DNA of 50,532 nt from positions 1-50,532 of the forward strand of contig NZ_JACYTR010000031.1 of the NCBI RefSeq assembly GCF_014841215.1, given 5' to 3'. Each line of letters opens with the position of its first letter. Position 1 is the stretch's first letter. This stretch comes from Pseudomarimonas arenosa. GTDB taxonomy: Bacteria; Pseudomonadota; Gammaproteobacteria; Xanthomonadales; Xanthomonadaceae. The notes under the pieces were generated by a model. That model worked only from the letters and a program-made list of their open reading frames with translations, was not told where the DNA came from and made no database searches. The translations under genes and the position numbers were made by a program. Shown piece by piece: positions 45,759-50,532 of this stretch.

Positions 45759-45908
45759 ATGGGCCGATTGCGCGCGGATGGTGAGATTGAGCTCTTCGTA
45801 ACCCGATACAACGCTGACGCAACCCCTTTCCAGTGGATCGCCACCGCCGACTCAATCTTGCAAAAGATCGCGCGCCTTGCGAAACGTATTTCTGCGACAG
45901 GACACTAG
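45759..45908 (+). pseudogene. IS630-family transposase, C-terminal remnant
   Basis: A 49-codon open frame whose translation contains IELFVTRYNADATPFQWIATADSILQKIARL and ends RISATGH. This is the characteristic C-terminal end of IS630 transposases (FxxxYNxxAxPFxWTATADSILxKxxRL). The DDE catalytic region is absent. The AT-rich stretch just upstream (45692-45730, with TGTAAT/ATTACA arms) is unlike the neighbouring DNA. It marks an old insertion inside the sugar locus. Confidence 0.8.
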
Positions 45909-45947
45909 CGCGCAAAAATGCGGCGTCACACGCCGGATTCGGTCATC

Positions 45948-46331
45948 TCAGTCGCCTGCCGACGAGGCTCGCTCACCGAGCAGCTGGCGCTTCAGCATGA
46001 TTGCCAGCACGATCAAGACGATCACCCCAATGATCAAGATCAGCAGGAAGGTCGCGCCCAGCGCGAACAGGGTGAACGCCATGGTGATCACGCCATCGCC
46101 CGCAATGCTGCCGGCACACCGAACCGGCGATGCCCACTGCGACAGGTTGAACACCTGGCTGAGCAGCGCGGCAGTCACGACCGTCAGGACACCCGCCTTC
46201 ACCACCGCCGAGGTACCCCTGAACATCGTGCTCCATCCGCCGCGATAGGCGAGCAGCAGCAACAGGCAAAGCAACAGACCGATCCACAGCACATCGGAGA
46301 ATTGGGTAAACAGCCAAACCGGCGCCAGCAA
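45948..46331 (-). CDS. Small integral membrane protein of unknown function
   Basis: A 127-residue protein with three hydrophobic segments: FSDVLWIGLLLCLLLLLAY, VVKAGVLTVVTAALLSQVF, and FALGATFLLILIIGVIVLIVLAIML. It ends in a short basic/polar tail. I do not recognise a family. The frame can begin at TTG 46331 (no good ribosome-binding site) or GTG 46292; an in-frame stop lies just upstream of the TTG. It follows the GH-A hydrolase by 37 bases on the same strand and may be the tail of the MFS-hydrolase transcript. Confidence 0.5.
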   Translation of the reverse strand: MLAPVWLFTQFSDVLWIGLLLCLLLLLAYRGGWSTMFRGTSAVVKAGVLTVVTAALLSQVFNLSQWASPVRCAGSIAGDGVITMAFTLFALGATFLLILIIGVIVLIVLAIMLKRQLLGERASSAGD

Positions 46332-46368
46332 GGCGCCGAAGGGTTCTGCTCAAGAAAGCCCTCCCTAC

Positions 46369-47697
46369 CTATTCAACCCACAACGGAATGTTGGCGTGAG
46401 CGGCGTTCCGGTTTCCGTCGACCACCCAAACGAACAGCCGATACGGCCCTCCACGCTTCGGTGCGCGCAAGGAGGCGGAACCCGGCGTTGTGGCACGTAC
46501 TGCGCCGCGCACCGGCGCAGGCTGAGTTTCCCGATCGCCGCCGGTCGAGCGTGCCTGACTTTCGTGCCGCAACTCCCACTTGAAGGTCAGGTCGCCGCGT
46601 TCCGGATCGACCGCCCGCACGCTGACCGGATAGGTCTCACTCGACCGCAGGCGAACGCTGTTGCCAGCCGTTCCGCCGTTGACCCGCAGGTCGGCAATCG
46701 TTGGGCTGAGATTGCTGGCCGGCGCCCCGGTCCACAGCATCTGCATCACGTCCACGGCCTCGGTGGCCTCGCCATCCGGCGTGAAGAGGCCGTACCAACT
46801 CGGCGTTCGTTCCTGCTTCTGCCCCCACAGGAATACGAACGAGCCCAAGCCATTTCGGCTATCGGCCAGAATATTGCGGATGTAGCGTGATCGCAGCAGG
46901 GCCGCCTTGACCGAGCTATCGGGCTCAATCGGCGCGCCCCACGCGGTCTTCGGCACTTCCCAATGCCCCGTAGTGCCCCACTCGGTGATGAGATACGGCC
47001 CAGTCCAGCCTGCCTGACGCAGCGAATCCGGCATCGCTTCGATATCGCCATACAACTGCACCGCGATCGCATCGAGATGCGGCGCCCGCGTTTTCAGCTG
47101 CTCTATCAGCGTTGCGTCAAAACCGGCCAATGGCGTGAGCACCGGATGATGCGGATCAAGCTCGTGGATCATCTGAGCGATCTCGTCGACCGCGTTCCAT
47201 ACTCGCGGGTTGGTGGCTTCGAGGTTGAGCTCGTTGCCAACCAGCCACAGCAGCAGCGCCGGGTGATGCTTCAGTCGCTCAACCTCGCGTCGAACCCGCG
47301 CCTTCTGCCGAGCCACCGCCTTCGCGTCATCGTAGTCGAATCCGTGGCGTTCACGTGCAACGTCGATTCCCATCGCCACGAACAGGCCGTTTCGTTGCGC
47401 GCGATCGAGAACTGCCTCGCCGCGCTCGCGACCGTTGTCGACTCGCCAGGTGCGAAACGCGTTTCCACCCCGGGCGGCCAGCGCCCCGACGTCACCGTGC
47501 TCAAGCCCGGCGCCTTGAACATGGAATGGCACGCCGTTGACCCAAAGGCGAGAACGCCCGTCAACTTGCCGAATCTCGACCTTCGACGGGCCCGCAGTGT
47601 CTTGCTGACGAGCGCCGGCCTGCGCCGCGAGCGCGCCGCACAAGCTTGCCAACATCGCCGCAGCGGCCGACCACCAGCCTGGGTAGACCTTGCTCAT
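46369..47697 (-). CDS. Clan GH-A glycoside hydrolase (GH2-like TIM barrel)
   Basis: A 442-residue exported hydrolase: signal region MSKVYPGWWSAAAAMLASLCGALAAQAGA, then a barrel starting GRSRLWVNGVPFHVQGAGLEHG. The acid/base candidate is Glu156 in LLLWLVGNELNLE (NE motif, end of strand 4). The nucleophile candidate is Glu239 in YLITEWGTTGHWE (end of strand 7), the two-Glu arrangement of clan GH-A. A C-terminal beta domain (about 330-442) follows. The N-terminal jelly-roll and Ig domains of classical GH2 enzymes are missing, so family and substrate are uncertain; a glucan-active enzyme fits the locus. It starts 10 bases after the MFS permease stop, so the two form an operon. Confidence 0.8.
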   Translation of the reverse strand: MSKVYPGWWSAAAAMLASLCGALAAQAGARQQDTAGPSKVEIRQVDGRSRLWVNGVPFHVQGAGLEHGDVGALAARGGNAFRTWRVDNGRERGEAVLDRAQRNGLFVAMGIDVARERHGFDYDDAKAVARQKARVRREVERLKHHPALLLWLVGNELNLEATNPRVWNAVDEIAQMIHELDPHHPVLTPLAGFDATLIEQLKTRAPHLDAIAVQLYGDIEAMPDSLRQAGWTGPYLITEWGTTGHWEVPKTAWGAPIEPDSSVKAALLRSRYIRNILADSRNGLGSFVFLWGQKQERTPSWYGLFTPDGEATEAVDVMQMLWTGAPASNLSPTIADLRVNGGTAGNSVRLRSSETYPVSVRAVDPERGDLTFKWELRHESQARSTGGDRETQPAPVRGAVRATTPGSASLRAPKRGGPYRLFVWVVDGNRNAAHANIPLWVE

Positions 47698-47707
47698 CAC
47701 CGGATGC

Positions 47708-49006
47708 TCAGGTCGCCGGGTCTTTCAGGAACAGACGGCGGTAGGTGTAGCCAAAATAGAGAATGAAGGCATAGCAGACGATCGGCAGATAGAACGACAT
47801 CTGCACGCCGAACCGGTCCGCCAGTGCGCCCTGTGCAAACGGCACGATCGCGCCGCCGACGATCGCCATGCACAACACGCCCGACCCCTGCCCGGTGCGC
47901 ACGCCCAGGCCATGCACGGCCATCGAGAAGATGGTTGGAAACATGATCGAGTTGAACAGGCCAACAAACAGGATCGCCCACATCGCCACCTTGCCTTCGG
48001 AGAGCACGGTGAGCAGGATCAGGGCGATGGCACCACTGGCATTGAAGGCCAGAATCTTACCCGGCGAGGCATAGCGCATCACCGCAAAGCCGATGAAGCG
48101 GCCGACCATCGCCAAGCCCCAGTAGTAGCTGACATAGGTGGCCGCCTGCGCCGCCGGCATCGCACCGATGTGCGGCTCTTCAATGAAATTGACCAGGAAG
48201 CTGCCGATCGACACTTCGCCGCCGACATAGAGGAAGATCGCTATCGCACCCAACAGCAGGTTTCGATGGGCGAAGATCGAGCCGGTGGGTGCGGTCAGCG
48301 CCGATTCGGCGGCATGTTCGACTTTCGGCAGGCGGGCGAATGCAAACAACAGCGCCAGAATCAGCAGCGTACCGGCCAGCAGCAAATAAGGGCCCTGCAC
48401 GGCGGCGGCTTCAGCTGCACGGTGCGTCAGGCGCTCGGCTTCAGTCATCAGCTGGAGTTGTTCATGGGTAACAACAGCGGTGCCGCCTAGAATCAGCAGC
48501 CCGCCAAACAGCGGCCCCACCGTGGTTCCCAGGGAATTGAAGGCCTGCGTCAGTGTCAGTCGACTCGATGCCGTGCTTGGATTGCCCAGCAAGGTAACGA
48601 ACGGATTGGCGGCGACCTGCAGGATGGTGATGCCCGCAGCCAGCACGAAGAAGGCCAGCAGGAACACCGCATAGCCACTGGTCGCGGCGAAGTAGAACAT
48701 GCCACAGCCGCTGGCGGCGATCAGCAGGCCGGTAACCGCGCCGCTCTGGTAGCCGATCCGTTTGACCAGGCCACCGGCCGGCACCGACACGACGAAATAG
48801 GCGCCAAAAAAGCAGAACTGCACCAGCATCGCCTGCACGTAACTCAGTGTGTAGACGCTCTTTAGATGTGGAATCAGAATGTCATTCAGCGAGGTGAGCA
48901 TCCCCCACATGAAGAACAGAATGGTCACGATCACCAGCGATCGGACATTGCTTTGATCCGCCCCCTGGGCCATGCCCGTGGGTGCGGCTGCCGAGAACTG
49001 CGCCAT
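47708..49006 (-). CDS. Sugar MFS permease, glucose/galactose (GluP/FucP) type
   Basis: A 432-residue inner-membrane H+/sugar symporter with 12 transmembrane helices. Family features: LVIVTILFFMWGMLTSLNDILIPHLKSVYTLSYVQAMLVQFCFFGAYF at the N-terminus, AANPFVTLLGNPSTASSRLTLTQAFNSLGTTVGPLFGG, and VGLFNSIMFPTIFSMAVHGLG. The start at 49006 has GGGAGG six bases upstream; longer frames to 49306 overlap the lacI promoter and are rejected. Divergent from lacI with the operator at 49076 between them. It would import glucose or a related hexose released in the periplasm by GH3. Confidence 0.93.
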   Translation of the reverse strand: MAQFSAAAPTGMAQGADQSNVRSLVIVTILFFMWGMLTSLNDILIPHLKSVYTLSYVQAMLVQFCFFGAYFVVSVPAGGLVKRIGYQSGAVTGLLIAASGCGMFYFAATSGYAVFLLAFFVLAAGITILQVAANPFVTLLGNPSTASSRLTLTQAFNSLGTTVGPLFGGLLILGGTAVVTHEQLQLMTEAERLTHRAAEAAAVQGPYLLLAGTLLILALLFAFARLPKVEHAAESALTAPTGSIFAHRNLLLGAIAIFLYVGGEVSIGSFLVNFIEEPHIGAMPAAQAATYVSYYWGLAMVGRFIGFAVMRYASPGKILAFNASGAIALILLTVLSEGKVAMWAILFVGLFNSIMFPTIFSMAVHGLGVRTGQGSGVLCMAIVGGAIVPFAQGALADRFGVQMSFYLPIVCYAFILYFGYTYRRLFLKDPAT

Positions 49007-49075
49007 GCACTGCCTCCCTCTGTTGCGGTGTTCAAGCCTGACTGGCGCTCCATTCTGCGCCAAGCCAGAGTCAAA

Positions 49076-49089
49076 TGACAGCGTTGTCA
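49076..49089. promoter_or_regulatory. LacI-type operator between the MFS permease and lacI
   Basis: The third exact copy of TGACAGCGTTGTCA. It lies 70 bases before the permease ATG and 65 bases before the regulator ATG. On the plus strand TTGTCA (49084-49089) followed by AAATAATT is a plausible lacI promoter, implying autoregulation. Confidence 0.8.
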
Positions 49090-49153
49090 CACGAGTCTGA
49101 GTTTGTGAAATAATTTGCCCCCAGGGACACCACCGCCTTTGCACGGGAGCGCC

Positions 49154-50167
49154 ATGGCACCGCGGGTACGGATTGAGGACGTCGCCGAGGCGGCTGGGGT
49201 ATCGATGAAGACCGTCTCTCGCGTGCTGAATTGCGAGCCGAATGTGCGCGAGCAGACGCGCGACCGCGTGATGCAGGCGGTCGAGGCCTTGAACTATTCG
49301 CCACACATGTTCGCCCGCAGCCTGGCCGGCAATCGCACCTACCTGATCGCCCTGCTATACAACAACCCTTCGGCCAACTACATGATGGGGGTTATCTCCG
49401 GCGTGTTGGCAGGCTGCGAAACTCAGCAATACAACATGCTGCTGTGCCCAGCAGAATTGGAGGATGACCGCCTGCTGCGCGGCGTCGAGTCACTGGTCGC
49501 CCGGTCGCAGCCAGACGGCGTCATCCTGACCCCTCCGCTGACCGACAGTCCGGCCTTGCTTGAGCGCTTGAAACAGCTCGACATCCCTTATGCCAGCATA
49601 TCGCCGCGCAATCAGCAGGACTGCATCTGCGTGGCGATGGACGAGCCACTGGCGGCACAGGAAATGGTGCGCCATCTGGTACAGCTGGGTCACCGGCGGA
49701 TTGCCCACATCATCGGCCACCCTGCCCACGGTGCCAGCGACTGGCGCCTGCAAGGCTATCGACGGGGCCTGGAAGAAGCCGGTATCGCCGTCGACCCTGA
49801 ACTCGCCGTACCAGGCGAGTTCTCCTTCGAGTCGGGAGTGGCAGCCGCGCGAACACTGCTGGACCTGCCGACGCCGCCAACGGCAATCTTTGCCGCCAAC
49901 GACGACATGGCGGCGGGTGTCATTCAAGTCGCTCTGCAGCGCGGTCTGCGCATCCCTCAAGACCTGTCGGTATGCGGCTTTGACGACACCCCAATGTCTG
50001 AACAGGTGTTTCCATCGATGACCACGATTCATCAGCCCACCGATGAAATGGGGCGCCTGGCAACGATCGCCCTGCTCTCCTCGCTCCGCCATAGCGAGCC
50101 GCCCGCTTCGTTGCGTGTGCCGCACACCCTGCGGCTCAGGCAATCGAGCGGTCCGGTTCCGGGTTAA
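49154..50167 (+). CDS. LacI-family transcriptional regulator
   Basis: A 337-residue repressor. The N-terminal LacI helix-turn-helix (about 3-55) reads VRIEDVAEAAGVSMKTVSRVLN with the hinge-helix region YSPHMFARSLAG. The periplasmic-binding-protein-like sensor domain follows (LIALLYNNPSANYMMGVISGV, RRIAHIIGHP, IFAANDDMAAGVIQVA, VCGFDDTPMSEQVFPSMTTI). The ATG at 49154 has GGGAG upstream. Three identical operators in this window, at the receptor, GH3/glk and permease/lacI promoters, make it the likely local regulator; the inducer is probably glucose or a small glucoside (inference). Confidence 0.93.
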   Translation: MAPRVRIEDVAEAAGVSMKTVSRVLNCEPNVREQTRDRVMQAVEALNYSPHMFARSLAGNRTYLIALLYNNPSANYMMGVISGVLAGCETQQYNMLLCPAELEDDRLLRGVESLVARSQPDGVILTPPLTDSPALLERLKQLDIPYASISPRNQQDCICVAMDEPLAAQEMVRHLVQLGHRRIAHIIGHPAHGASDWRLQGYRRGLEEAGIAVDPELAVPGEFSFESGVAAARTLLDLPTPPTAIFAANDDMAAGVIQVALQRGLRIPQDLSVCGFDDTPMSEQVFPSMTTIHQPTDEMGRLATIALLSSLRHSEPPASLRVPHTLRLRQSSGPVPG

Positions 50168-50278
50168 CCTTCGACACACGTGGCCCGCGGTCGCCGGCCT
50201 TTGCCTGAAGGGTCGTGCCGGATCATCCCCCTCATGCTTGAGGGTACAGATGCTGATCAATTGCCAAGAACTCGCTGC

Positions 50279-50347
50279 GATGACAAGAACGTGTTCTGCA
50301 ACCGCGTCCCAGTTGATGCCTTCAAGGAAGAGGCGGCACAGGCCTAA
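50279..50347 (+). pseudogene. gcvP 3'-end remnant
   Basis: A 22-codon stretch plus stop encoding [22 protein letters not shown]. It aligns with the last codons of gcvP in this window ([21 protein letters not shown], 33009-33074). It diverges by several substitutions and has a longer tail, and upstream homology stops abruptly. So it is a fragment of a different gcvP allele. It is about 110 bases beyond lacI and directly beside the ISL3 end. A short hairpin (CCCTCA/TGAGGG, 50229-50244) precedes it. Confidence 0.75.
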
Positions 50348-50370
50348 CCCGGATATTTCAGGCTCTGTTG

Positions 50371-50532
50371 AATTCTGAGTGGGTAAGTTAGGTAGCATGC
50401 GGGTTAACAGCTCGGAAGTTGAGCTTGCCCGCGATCAAGAAGATGACGGTGCGGATCGTGTCGAAACGAGAGAATCCGCGAGCCCGGCGTTTGGCAGCTT
50501 GGAAGAGTCCGTTGAGGGCTTCGAGAAAGCCG
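50371..50532 (-). mobile_element. ISL3-family insertion sequence, end and transposase C-terminus (runs off the window)
   Basis: On the minus strand from 50532 to the TAA at 50390-50388 the frame encodes GFLEALNGLFQAAKRRARGFSRFDTIRTVIFLIAGKLNFRAVNPHAT. This matches the C-terminal end of ISL3 transposases (NGLxQxAKRRARGY...GKL). The likely IS end begins near 50371 (GGCTCTGTTGAATTC), adjacent to the gcvP remnant. The rest of the element, its other end and any target duplication are outside the window, so intactness cannot be judged. Confidence 0.75.

Noticed and set aside
45973-46353. Alternative minus-strand frame of 126 residues
   Set aside because: Its composition is Arg/Gly-rich shadow coding; the overlapping frame gives clean transmembrane segments.
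49007-49306. 100-residue extension of the sugar permease
   Set aside because: It would overlap the operator and the lacI 5' region; the ATG at 49006 has GGGAGG and the family N-terminus.
50229-50244. Rho-independent terminator after lacI
   Set aside because: A 6-bp hairpin exists but no T-run follows on the plus strand.

Overview
The window is chromosomal DNA from a GC-rich gammaproteobacterium, most likely of the Xanthomonadales/Lysobacterales. The evidence is gene order (thrS-infC-rpmI-rplT-pheS-pheT-ihfA-merR; mutL-amidase-tsaE-nnr next to queG), a TonB-dependent receptor of the Xanthomonas/Caulobacter type, GTAG/TAGGG-type palindromic repeats, and secreted proteins ending in an F-x-[SD]-G-F-E tail. 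No species is assigned. I see no rRNA, CRISPR array or prophage.

Positions 1-8,600 (minus strand): the translation/synthetase operon thrS, infC (AUU start), rpmI, rplT, pheS, pheT, ihfA and a MerR-like gene, preceded by tRNA-Val(GAC). Upstream of thrS is what looks like a complete transcription attenuator: promoter, a 9-residue leader peptide with three consecutive Thr codons, and a terminator with a competing antiterminator.

Positions 8,570-22,830: a membrane-protein gene frameshifted at a run of eight G, uvrB, an orphan FimT/GspH pseudopilin, a DUF2785 protein, a secreted beta-helix protein, a DUF1684 lipoprotein, and mutL, an AmiB/AmiC-type amidase, tsaE, nnr and divergent queG.

Positions 22,830-33,800: an accessory segment with a 14-repeat FG-GAP protein followed by a mosaic second copy of the queG 3' end, a small exported orphan, and tandem repeat elements running into the stop codon of pgi. 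Then pgi, a YcaD-like MFS transporter, a tandem glycine riboswitch with gcvP, and a GFA-family protein.

Positions 33,840-50,170: a carbohydrate locus. A LacI-family regulator, a glucose/galactose-type MFS permease, a clan GH-A hydrolase, glucokinase, a GH3 beta-glucosidase and a TonB-dependent receptor are tied together by three identical operators (TGACAGCGTTGTCA). Downstream of the receptor on the same strand is a tightly packed operon of two flavin-dependent halogenases, a SapC-family protein and a JmjC/cupin-8 oxygenase. The simplest reading is import and hydrolysis of a glucan or glucoside, phosphorylation of glucose by glucokinase, isomerisation by Pgi, and an unknown halogenation/hydroxylation step linked to the outer-membrane receptor or its ligand.

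The right edge holds a 3' fragment of a second gcvP next to the end of an ISL3-family insertion sequence that runs out of the window. A dispersed repeat family (TAGGG termini that are themselves palindromic) occurs at several places, and three copies supply the TAG stop codons of infC, uvrB and pgi.
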